A stretch of 64,000 nucleotides of DNA, taken from positions 51,358,669 to 51,422,668 of the forward strand of contig OZ010586.1 in assembly GCA_963932145.1 (NCBI GenBank), in the 5' to 3' direction. The stretch comes from Acanthosepion lycidas (lineage: Eukaryota; Mollusca; Cephalopoda; Sepiida; Sepiidae). The notes beneath the pieces are model-generated. The model worked only from the letters and a program-made list of their open reading frames with translations, did not search any database and was not told the DNA's origin. This document shows positions 56,110 to 64,000 of this stretch, one piece after another (the stretch's first letter is position 1; the number at the start of each line of letters is the position of its first letter). The position numbers were made by a program, and so were the translations under genes.

Positions 56110-56330
56110 AACAGAATTGGAACTTGGCCTGCCAATTCCATTTTCCACACTAATAATCATTATAGATCTTGCACATTATGCACTGAATATGGTGTCAAAT
56201 CATCCCCATTCTCTTCATATTCCTTTAGTAAGGAGGAAGTTCCCCTCAGGTGGCTTTTTCTCCAGAAGCATTATTTCTGTCATGATTTGCCAGAGGTGTG
56301 TCGCACTGTGCTAGGAATTTACTTATAGTA
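56110..56330 (+). pseudogene. LINE family B: reverse transcriptase C-terminal fragment
   Basis: The plus strand reads LAHYALNMVSNHPHSLHIPL, then VRRKFPSGGFFSRSIISVMI, equivalent to the HSHPF...RxxFxRxFFxRTxxLWN segment. Both ends are truncated. Confidence 0.65.
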
Positions 56331-56394
56331 ATAAAATACTTTCAGGGATGTTATTTAGTCTCAGCCTATCATGTCAGAGAGTTTTTTGCTTTAA

Positions 56395-56690
56395 TCATTT
56401 CCTCCCAAGCAAGGCAATAAAGTCACTAAGACATAAAGGATTATTAGGGGTTTAAGAATATGAGAAAAAAAAAAACACCATGAAAGAGAGAACAATAAAA
56501 GAACAGAAATTAAGAAGACAGAAGATAATGATTGACATTGCATTTAAATTTTTGAAACTGTTATCATAGAACTTACAGTTGCATCTAGCCATTTCAATTG
56601 TAAAATCATGAAACCTTGCTGCCAATCTAGTACTGCAGTTCAGTTCATAAAGTTCCTTTTGAATTATAATAACCAATTAACAATTTTATT
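56395..56690 (-). mobile_element. LINE family A, 3' end fragment
   Basis: CATTTCCTCCCAAGCAAGGC at the end, then the 3' tail. The minus strand also keeps STRLAARFHDFTIEMARCNC at about 56590-56640. Confidence 0.75.
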
Positions 56691-57129
56691 TCATAACTTG
56701 TAATTTTTATTAAATTAATATGTTCTTATCAAGTCAAAATTGAAGAGACTGTATTCCTCATACACCACTGCTTTACTCAAGAACAGTTTTGTTTTATTAA
56801 TAAAATATTTATTCATTAATTGTAATGTTAGTAATATAAATTTTTCAAGGCTTTGCACAATAAGAAAATAGAATTAAGATGTGATTTTTGCAATGTTTTC
56901 ATTTATGTCAGATTTAAAAAGTAGACTTCTGTTGCCAGCTGTATAACAAATTACTCTCTTCAAGTATTTTCTAATTTCAGAAACTATGACCTATTAATAA
57001 AAGATTAGGATTTATAGTATTGCAGAAAACATTGTAAACTTTAAATATGGTGAAAGTTATTCCAGTGGCAAGAAAGTACATTTTAATGGCTATTTAATGA
57101 GAAAGTCTATTTTTAAGCATTTTTATGCT
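56691..57129. other. AT-rich non-coding DNA
   Basis: Nothing recognised. Confidence 0.45.
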
Positions 57130-57905
57130 ATCTAATGTCAGTAGCTTTTTGTATCTATGTGCTGTGTCCCTTCAGGACATTAGTGATCATGGCTCTCCAC
57201 AATTTCTTGTCCTTTGTAGCTCTTAATAATTTTTGTCTTTTTGTCATCTCTCCCAAATCCTGCTTCCATCAATTCAATCAAGGTCACCAGGTAGATTGTG
57301 CATTTTTTCTCTGGCCCTCATCAATCTATCCTGTGAATATCAAATTTTCCAAACTGTCTTTCTTCATTATGTGCACCAGAAATTTCAACTTTCTCTTCCT
57401 GATGTTAAGTGTCCTTTTTGTTACGATTGTCTCTAAAGCTTTGTTATTGCTCACATGTTTGGTCCTTGTTATTTTCAGCATCCTTCTATAAAAGCAGATT
57501 TCTGTTGTTTCAAATCTCTTCTTCATCTGAGTGGAGATTGTCCAGCATTCACTACCATATAAGATGACTGATATTATAACAATTCAGTACTTTTCCTTGT
57601 TTCTGATGATATTTTTCTATTTCTTAATACTTTGCTTAGCTTTTGGAAGGCAATTTTTGCTATCCTTTCAGACTTCTGTATCACACTTTTCATTATCTGT
57701 CAATACATTTCCAAGATATCTAAATTGCTGCACCTGTTTGATTTTGGTATCTGCAATTTGTAATTTGCATGTTGGTCTCTTCCTTTTGCTAACAACTATT
57801 CAGTTTTCTTGCAATTAATGTTTATATCTTTCCTCTTACTTTCCTTTACTACCTTTTGTAGGAGTTCTTGTAGTTTGCTATCAACAATGTGTCAATCACA
57901 ATTTA
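57130..57905 (-). pseudogene. LINE family C: reverse transcriptase C-terminal remnant (longest copy)
   Basis: Minus strand, N to C: VDSKLQELLQKVVKESKRKD then INxNxKKTE, RDQHANYKLQI, FQKLSKVLRNRKISSETRK, then RRDLKQQKSAFI / KKRFETTEICFYRRMLKITR, TKHVSNNKALETI, RTLNIRKRKLKFLVHIMKKD, SLENLIFTG, and the terminal WRAMI-type tail at 57170. This covers the end of the palm, thumb and post-thumb region of an RTE/L1-like reverse transcriptase. The catalytic YADD lies upstream and is absent. Frameshifts and stops throughout. Confidence 0.8.
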
Positions 57906-58005
57906 CTTTTGTGAATCCAGTATATTTATGAAATTTAAATTTAGCATAATAATTAAATCTTCAAAAAAAAAGATAAAGATAAATACATTTTAATAACTTA
58001 TTTGA

Positions 58006-58105
58006 GGCTTTTTATATATTAACATTATACCAAAAATCAGAAATCACTCTGTTCAAGACTGCAATTCCCACTAATATTTTTGGCTTTTTATATATTAACA
58101 TTATA
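58006..58105. repeat. short direct duplication
   Basis: GGCTTTTTATATATTAACAT plus TATA occurs at 58006 and again at 58082, 76 bp apart. Confidence 0.7.
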
Positions 58106-58339
58106 TCATAAATATTTAAGGCTTTTGTGAACACTTTTATATCAGGTGATTGCTACTGCTACCATATAACCTAGTACTACTTGCCACATGGATGAATTCT
58201 TAGTGGTCAAACCAGTTCCCCCTCCAGTCTTTAATAGTGAGGAGAGTGCTTTGTCATCAAGCAGGATTAAAAACAAAACCTGTCAAAGGATGGATGAACC
58301 AACTTGTAGGGTTTTCTAAAGTTCATCCCATTAAGAAAA

Positions 58340-59271
58340 TTACGTAGGGATCAAACTAAATGTAATCTGGTGGTGCAAGGCCAAGTAAGTATGGCGAGTG
58401 TAATAGGACATCCCTGCCAAATGTACCAATTTCTGCTGGGTTTGCAAAGATACATGACGTGTGACTTTGTCCTGATGGAAGACAAGAACCTTCTGAGTAG
58501 CCAATTCTGAACACATTTCATTAAATGCTGCTTTTAAGCAGTCCAATTGCAAAGAGTCTTCTTCTGTATGCCATGTCCATTCAATCATAGCAATCATAGC
58601 TCTTCACAATTTCCTGTCTTTTGTAGCTCTTAGTAGTAAGTTTTGTCTTTTTGCTATCTCTCTGAAACTTTTATTCTGACAGCCATTTTCACAAGCTTAT
58701 TAGGCCCTCTTGCCCTCAATATATCCTGTGAGTGACAAATTTTCAGAGCCCTCTTTCCAATTGCAGATATGCAATATTACATTCTTCAGATGTAAACTCA
58801 TTTTTGGAATGCTGAACAGTGGTTCATTTTGTTTTCCCTAGACATTTTTGGATCCACATTGTTGGAAACAATCCAATTTTCATCATCCCCAGATTGATCA
58901 TTCCTTTCAGAAATATATCATTTTTGTTGTGTTTAAACAGAGAATTTCAGAAATCATTACCTATCATAGAAATTCTTATGTCCAAGTGTTTTCAAATACT
59001 TTACAGTGCTCATATGGGGAATATCTTTCCATTGTACCATGTCATGTGATTATTTTTACTCAGTATTTAAATTTGGTCACCATCAACAAGTGCAGGCCTG
59101 CCAGAATATTCTCAGTATTCAAGATTAATATTTACACTTCTGATCCAAGTGAACTGCTTACAAACTGTACTCTCAGCTATGGCACCATCTCCATAATTGG
59201 CACATATCTTTTTTGCTGTTTCTACAGTACTTTTTCTTTTCTGGAAATAAACACATCTCATTTTCCTCCAT
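58340..59271 (-). pseudogene. mariner transposase pseudogene, interrupted by a LINE end
   Basis: The minus strand starts MEENEMCLFPEKKKYC at 59271 and continues with a helix-turn-helix region. Then come YSGRPALVDGDQI (the SGRP linker), VKYLKTLGHKNFYDR (second HTH), GDDENWIVSNNVDPKMSREN (first catalytic Asp region) and KMNHCSAFQK-stop-VYI. After the inserted LINE piece at 58563-58755 it resumes SLQLDCLKAAFNEMCSELAT, LVFHQDKVTRHVSLQTQQKL (second catalytic Asp), then fades. Stops and a frameshift. The order and motifs are those of a complete mariner transposase lacking its last quarter. Confidence 0.85.
58563..58755 (-). mobile_element. LINE family C 3' end nested in mariner
   Basis: Minus strand: ILRARGPNKLVKMAVRIKVS, then EIAKRQNLLLRATKDRKL and WRAMIAMI, followed by GGACATGGCA and a GAAGAAGA tail. 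The mariner reading resumes immediately after. This is the C-terminal end of family C with its usual GAA tail. Confidence 0.75.
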
Positions 59272-59285
59272 GTTCACTTTTAACT

Positions 59286-60129
59286 TAAAAAAAAAAAAAT
59301 TTAGAATTCACAATCCACACATGAAATGTATAGACAGTTGCACTGAAATGCAACTTTTAGAGTATGTATATCTGTCATAAATTTCAATCACGTGTGAAAC
59401 AAAATCATGATTTCAAATGGCACCTATTGAAAAACACTACAAACTTTTATTTCAAATCAGTAAAAGAAAAAAAAAAGGTTTAAGAAAGATAGCAATAATG
59501 CAATAAAATTATTACAGAATTACAAGTGATTGCTTCATTAGCTGTCACTTATAAAAATAGGTAACAGATATTGTAGATTAGTTGAATTCTCAAGCTGCTA
59601 ATTAATCACCCACTGATGCTGATGACATCTTAATTCTCAGTTTAACGGATAGATTAACTGAATCCTTTTTTTTACTGCATATTTTCTTGTCCCAACATTA
59701 ATAAGGAGAAATTATAATTTTAAACTGAACAATGTTAACTGTGACTACAAAAGAGATTTCCATATAACAAATGCTATGATGAAAATGATGATGTTAAAAC
59801 CTTTCCTTTGTGTTCAATGATTGTGTGCACCAAATTTGAAGTTTGGTTATATATGGTGAACAAATAATCAAATAAAAAATTCCTATATATTTAAATATAT
59901 ACTTATATATGCTAAAAATACAGTTTTAAGGTATATATTATATTTATGGGTTAAAGTGCTCAATATCAGGGATAGAGTGTATGTAAATATAAAAGTTAAT
60001 AGTGCAATCAACATCCAGTGTTTATATTTAGAAATGTTTATACTTTAGACTCTTCACTCATAAATATAGTAGATTGTAAAAATGTGCATGAAACTCCGAG
60101 TTGTGCTACTAATAAGGAAAAAATCTATA

Positions 60130-60137
<8 letters not shown>
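59286..60137. other. AT-rich non-coding DNA
   Basis: Nothing recognised. Confidence 0.5.

Positions 60138-60163
<26 letters not shown>
60138..60163. repeat. (TA)n microsatellite
   Basis: Short pure TA run. Confidence 0.9.
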
Positions 60164-60166
<3 letters not shown>

Positions 60167-60375
60167 GGGTAAATATTGAAAATGTAGATGTGTAAATTAT
60201 CAAAAATGTTATTTTTATATGTATTTAAAAAGTTATTTTAAAAAATTTAAAATTGTGCATTCTTATATACATAAGAAATGGAGTATGCAATGGCCGAAAC
60301 CTTGTGAATATGGCAACAAAGATGAAGAAAACAGTTGGAACAATATAAATAGTGTAAATAAGAAATGGAATATAC

Positions 60376-60501
<126 letters not shown>

Positions 60502-60539
60502 TATTTAAAATTTCTGAAAAAATAATGACATTTTTACTT

Positions 60540-60635
60540 CTGTTTATAAAATCCTTACATTTGACTCCATCAGAGGATGAAACATGTCAGCTAAGTTAAG
60601 TTTTCCTTTTGTCTTCATTCATATATATATTTAGG
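60540..60635 (+). repeat. retroelement terminal-like repeat (type T)
   Basis: CCATCAGAGGATGAAACATG then TCAGCTAAGTTAAG and TTTGTCTTCATTCATATAT. The same unit lies at 22800-22905 and, inverted, at 14025-14120. The TCC/GGA helix followed by GAAAC-AT-GTC is a hammerhead-type half without the CTGATGA half. Confidence 0.5.
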
Positions 60636-60785
60636 TATATATATGTGTGTGTGTGTGTGCATGTCTCACTGTGTTTGTATGTGTGTATGCATATATATAT
60701 CTATCTGTGTGTGTGTATGTATGTATAACCACTTGACAAACCACACACACTGCAGACACACACACATGTGCATACACACAAATAT
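60636..60785. repeat. GT- and CA-rich microsatellites
   Basis: (GT)n tracts at 60646-60660 and 60705-60722 and (CA)n at 60742-60780 make an imperfect inverted arrangement. Confidence 0.8.
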
Positions 60786-61054
60786 CCGATTTATTAAGAT
60801 GTGTATTTAAGTATTTTTTGTGCAGTTTTAGTTTCTTTCATCTGGCAGCATGTAGCTAGAAGCAAGAATTCAGAGAAAACAGAATGACAGTGCATAGGTA
60901 AAATATATTTTTAGATTTCGGGTTTTAAGATTTTTTTTTATTTTCTTTTATTTATTATTTACCCATATTTCTCCTCTCCATTCAAATGACAAACTTCTCT
61001 GCACTGTTCTCTGCTTTTACCTCCTGATATTCTTTTTTATATTTTTCCATTAAG
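60786..61054. other. AT-rich DNA upstream of a candidate exon
   Basis: Ends in a T-rich tract (TATTCTTTTTTATATTTTTCC) and ATTAAG, a plausible 3' splice site. Confidence 0.4.
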
Positions 61055-61186
61055 CCCTTTGCAACTCGTCCTCACCAACTTGTCCAAATAAAAGCCAGAG
61101 CAGCCCTGCCCTTAGAAGTGTATGCATTTCATTTCATTCCAGAACAACCAAATGACAAAATGGAAGTGACTACAGCAACAGTGTAG
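61055..61186 (+). CDS. candidate terminal exon of an unidentified host gene
   Basis: After a T-rich tract and AAG acceptor, 43 codons read PFATRPHQLVQIKARAALPL, then EVYAFHFIPEQPNDKMEVTT and ATV, then TAG. Base composition is clearly richer in G+C than the surroundings and the product looks like ordinary protein (basic, hydrophobic, then an acidic tail), not a transposon motif. A weak alternative donor (ACA|GTGTAG) sits at the stop, so an internal exon is possible. No polyadenylation signal is obvious close downstream. Phase 0 at the acceptor does not directly follow the phase left by the 26.2-kb exon. Family not recognised. Confidence 0.45.
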   Translation, partial: PFATRPHQLVQIKARAALPLEVYAFHFIPEQPNDKMEVTTATV

Positions 61187-61649
61187 CAATGACATAATTT
61201 TAAAAGTAATTAATTTCAGGGCAGACATGTTTTTATCAAATCATTCATAGCAATGAAGTAGTTAACATGTTAGTCCTCTGAGCTCTTGACAATGAGTTTA
61301 ATTCGCACAAGTTGATTTCAGAAATATCGAATTGCATCAATGTTGACCTGTTCAGTATAAAACTGTTTTTACAAGTCATATTTTTTCCAGCTGTTTGTTG
61401 CTTGTGGTTTCATGTTAGTAAATATAATTTTATTTCTATTTTCTATGCAATTAATATTTCATGTGCCAGCATAAATATTATCAAACTTCAGGAACATAAC
61501 TGACATATTTAACCTGTGTCTATTTTATCAAACGTTATTGTGTTGGATCTTTCCTTTGAAGTGCAATTCTTTTTTATTTTCCCCAACTTTGGTTCACTGC
61601 TGCTAATATTTTAACCCATTGTGGAAGGTACAGTACTGATGAATATGAA
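61187..61649. other. AT-rich non-coding DNA
   Basis: Nothing recognised. Confidence 0.4.
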
Positions 61650-62170
61650 AAAAGCCTTGTTCAAGTGTATCTTCTCGGATACCATAACTCACGCTAACAG
61701 GAGAGGAAGAAGTAATACACAACAATGGCGATGAGGCTTTATTAAACTGAAAAGGTTGTTTTATTTACGCTTTCAACTTGGATGATATAGAAAAATGCTT
61801 ATAGATTTTGCCTTGGGATTCTACTTCATACACAGGAGTTGGTATTGAATTTTAGTTGAAGAGAAAAGATCATATGAGGAAAATATACATCTGTATAAGC
61901 ATTATTCCATAGTAGGAGTAAAATCATTCATTGCTTAGTGACCTTGTTATATGCTGTACCTGCTGTGTCTCTGTGGCTGTCTTTGGCTATCAGTATCAGG
62001 CTTTGGTGAGTAGGTGTCTTCAGCAAGTGCCCAGCCAAAATGGCTGAGAGACAGGCAAATGACAGTGGTATATCAGGTAAACTTTCAGCCATGGAGTTGA
62101 ATTGATGGTGGGTTTATATGGTGTTGGAGTGGCTCAAGAATAAATTGTTAGTTGAAGTTGTGAAGAACTT
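61650..62170 (-). repeat. possible LTR-like repeat
   Basis: A less AT-rich block. On the minus strand a TATA-like CCATATAAACCC lies at about 62115 and an AATAAAACAACC then TTTAATAAAGCC (poly(A)-signal-like) at about 61735-61770, the order of promoter and polyadenylation site in an LTR. Clear TG...CA ends were not found. Confidence 0.3.
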
Positions 62171-62890
62171 TTCTGATTGGTTAGAAAATATTTTTGTGAT
62201 TTAAAAATTTTTTTTTTGTTTTGGAATTGGATGTGCAGAGTTGACCTAAAATGAAGCCAGTTTGTATCATTTGAATAGTGGCTGTCAAGGTGAGTACTTC
62301 CATTTTTTGTTCAAAAGTGGAAATTCTGACAGGCTATGACAAACTTACGATTTCAGATATAATATGGGGAAACTAATTTTGAATACATGACTAAATAATT
62401 CATTTAGTTCAATCTCAAGCAAGATGTTAAAACAGCAAAAATAATGTAAAAACTAGATGTCTGATTTATTTAAATTCACATAAACATTCTCAATAAATGG
62501 GTACCAAAATTAGTTATTAATAGATTTAAATATATGATTTTAGTAGTAAATTTTATTATAATCATAACTTTGAGTAGATCGTAGAAAATCTGTTTGTGTC
62601 AAAATAAAAAAGTTCACTTTTACTTTTTAACATTTAGTACATTTCTGAGAGAATCAAATGTGAAAAAATACTGTTAAAGTATTCAAAATTCATATTTCTT
62701 TGTTGAATGTGATTCTTGATATAATGTTTCAGTCAATCCAACATTAAACTTAAATCTTTTATTTACATCCAAATTTAAAATATTATGGATTATAGATGAA
62801 GAGAAAAGAATAAAATTATGAGAAAGATGAAAATAAGACAAAAAATTATTATAGTACATTATTCGAAGTATTGTCCTCATCCTTGTCACC
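62171..62890. other. AT-rich non-coding DNA
   Basis: Nothing recognised. Confidence 0.4.
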
Positions 62891-62898
62891 ATATTTGC

Positions 62899-62937
62899 TA
62901 CAATGTTTCAGCCGCTGTACACTCCGACTTTCTTCAG
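62899..62937 (-). ncRNA. hammerhead-ribozyme candidate
   Basis: Minus strand: CTGAAGA (the variable seventh position is A), helix II AGTCG / CGGCT (five pairs, one G-T), GAAAC, loop ATT, then GTA. Core residues fit CUGANGA-GAAA-UH. Helix III is two pairs. Helix I is weak. It lies about 450 bp below the PLE nuclease remnant on the same strand. Confidence 0.4.
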
Positions 62938-62999
62938 GTGGTTGGAATGTCGAATTGAACCCTTTATTTATCACTTATCTTCTGTTAATTTAAGTTTAA

Positions 63000-63110
63000 T
63001 TCTTGTTAATTTCCTGCTGAAAGATCTCTACTGCCTTAGCCAGGTATTGAACTCACACTCTTTGGGTCTTGTCACTGGATCTAACTAGCACCTTTATCCA
63101 CTGTGCCATG
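63000..63110 (-). repeat. tRNA-derived SINE-like fragment
   Basis: Minus strand: ATGGCACAGTGGATAAAGGT (A-box-like), then GTGAGTTCAATACCTGGC (B-box-like at about 63035-63050), the same head type as at 4433 and 7842. Confidence 0.5.
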
Positions 63111-63374
63111 TGTCTTTGAGGACATCTGTGTATGAATTTCTGGGTATTATAAACTTAATGTTTTACCAGTGCTCATATTGCAATTTTTGTTGTTATCATT
63201 GTATGTTTTTACCAGAGCTCATATTGAAATTTTTGTTGTTATTATCACTTTTCTCTGGCACTCCTTATTACTGGTTCCCATATTGTATTCATTTCTATGC
63301 TTGGTCAGCTCAGGAGATTTTTGTGGCCTTGCATATATGCTGATTCCTTAAGCTTATGAATTTTCCAATGGTGT

Positions 63375-63690
63375 TCTTTGTCTATGATCTCAGCCTGATC
63401 CTACAGAGGGCAATGATCTCCCTTCTCTGTGGTCAGCCATGCCTGATTTTTCCACTTCCCCTTGTGTTACAGCTTTCCGGTATTCTTGAAGCCTTACCTT
63501 AAGGGGGTGGCCTGTCTCCCCTTTATATTTCTTTCCGTAGCTGCATGGGATAGCGTACACACACAGTCTGTAGTCATGTTCTCCTCTATGGGGGTGGGGG
63601 TGGTCATAGGAATGCTAAATGGTTCGATATTCGTGCCAGTTTCTGGTAAGATTTTTCAATTTGTCTCCATATTTTTGGTGTATCGGATCC
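63375..63690 (-). pseudogene. Penelope-like element: GIY-YIG nuclease fragment
   Basis: The minus strand reads VYAIPCSYGKKYKGETGHPL, then KVRLQEYRKAVTQGEVEKSG and MADHREGRSL. The expected pattern is VYxIPCxCGxxYxGETxRxLxxRLxEHxxAxxxGxxxKSAxAEH. The Tyr, Cys, GET and Arg positions are kept, while the second Cys is Tyr and EH is EY. Open for about 50 codons, then degraded. Belongs to a different PLE subtype from the one at 17.1 kb. Confidence 0.75.
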
Positions 63691-63774
63691 ATACTGATCC
63701 CTCAGTATCTGTCTATATTTCTGAGATGAGGTATTATGTACATTATTTACATTATTTGGACTATAAAACAGAGA

Positions 63775-64000
63775 CTACAAGTTCATATCTCCCAGATGCT
63801 CGAGGATTTCTTCAACAGAATTACTAATGAAGAAGACCATAGAAGGATTCAAAATGACCTGGATAAATCCTTCAGACATGAATTTGATATAGTCAAGGCT
63901 CGCCAAGTACAAAAATTAAATAGATTGCAAGATCAGAAGGTGACACACAAGGTCCATCACCCACCAGTGGAAGCAGTAGTCAACATCAGCCAATATCAGT
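63775..64000 (+). pseudogene. possible Penelope-like element N-terminal ORF, runs off window
   Basis: After a TATAAAA at about 63762 the plus strand reads EDHRRIQNDLDKSFRHEFDI, then VKARQVQKLNRLQDQKV and VVNISQYQ to the window edge with no stop. A basic coiled N-terminus followed by VVNxSxxxL resembles the start of PLE/GIY-YIG retroelement proteins, but the decisive reverse transcriptase part lies outside the window. Confidence 0.4.

Noticed and set aside
61650-62170. Second solo LTR
   Set aside because: Kept only as a low-confidence repeat, because TG...CA ends and target duplication could not be found.

Overview
The window looks like animal nuclear DNA, most likely from a mollusc and plausibly a cephalopod such as Octopus. 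It is strongly AT-rich, full of (TA)n and (GT)n runs, and packed with old copies of animal transposable elements: tRNA-derived SINEs, at least three non-LTR retrotransposon (LINE) families, Penelope-like elements (PLEs), Tc1/mariner transposons, Helitrons and LTR elements. There is no operon structure, no rRNA or free-standing tRNA gene, and no complete host protein-coding gene. The species call is inference from repeat content, not from a host marker gene.

Layout. 0-5 kb: TA microsatellite, a 420-bp tRNA-SINE, an inverted pair of LINE 3' ends, a diverged tandem duplication, a broken mariner. 5-10 kb: a fold-back inverted-repeat element, a Helitron, LINE ends, a TTC tail. 10-19 kb: a 3-unit tandem repeat, more SINEs including a dimer-like SINE family seen twice, several TA runs, a 27-bp minisatellite, and a PLE split by a second copy of the Helitron. 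18-25 kb: mariner pseudogene, LINE ends, a PLE nuclease fragment, the longest LINE reverse transcriptase remnant (21.4-22.6 kb) and an 80-bp palindromic mariner MITE. 25-30 kb: one candidate host exon (26180-26295) and a composite tandem array. 30-40 kb: LINE copies, a probable solo LTR inside an older LINE copy, two more palindromic MITEs, and Tc1 remains. 40-50 kb: very AT-rich DNA, a second fold-back element, an internally deleted Tc1, a Helitron with two 5' ends, an LTR-element gag remnant, a Tc1-like element. 50-64 kb: a 7-copy 64/65-bp satellite, two head-to-head LINE fragments, a mariner interrupted by a LINE end, a second candidate exon (61055-61186), and PLE fragments at the right edge.

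Function. Nearly all recognisable coding sequence is decayed transposon protein with stops and frameshifts, so nothing acts as a working pathway. The two exon-like blocks, both on the + strand with plausible splice acceptors, suggest that much of the window is intron of one or more host genes that I cannot name.

Most unusual signal. Several short segments carry the conserved halves of a hammerhead ribozyme core (CTGANGA, a short helix, GAAAC, a 2-4 nt loop, GTH). The best is on the - strand at 16101-16131, below the nuclease end of a PLE. Others lie at 13914-13943, 24975-25007, 32382-32413 and 62899-62937. PLEs are known to carry minimal hammerheads, so this is an explainable but testable finding. 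All family assignments were made by reading translations and repeats by eye; no database search was run.
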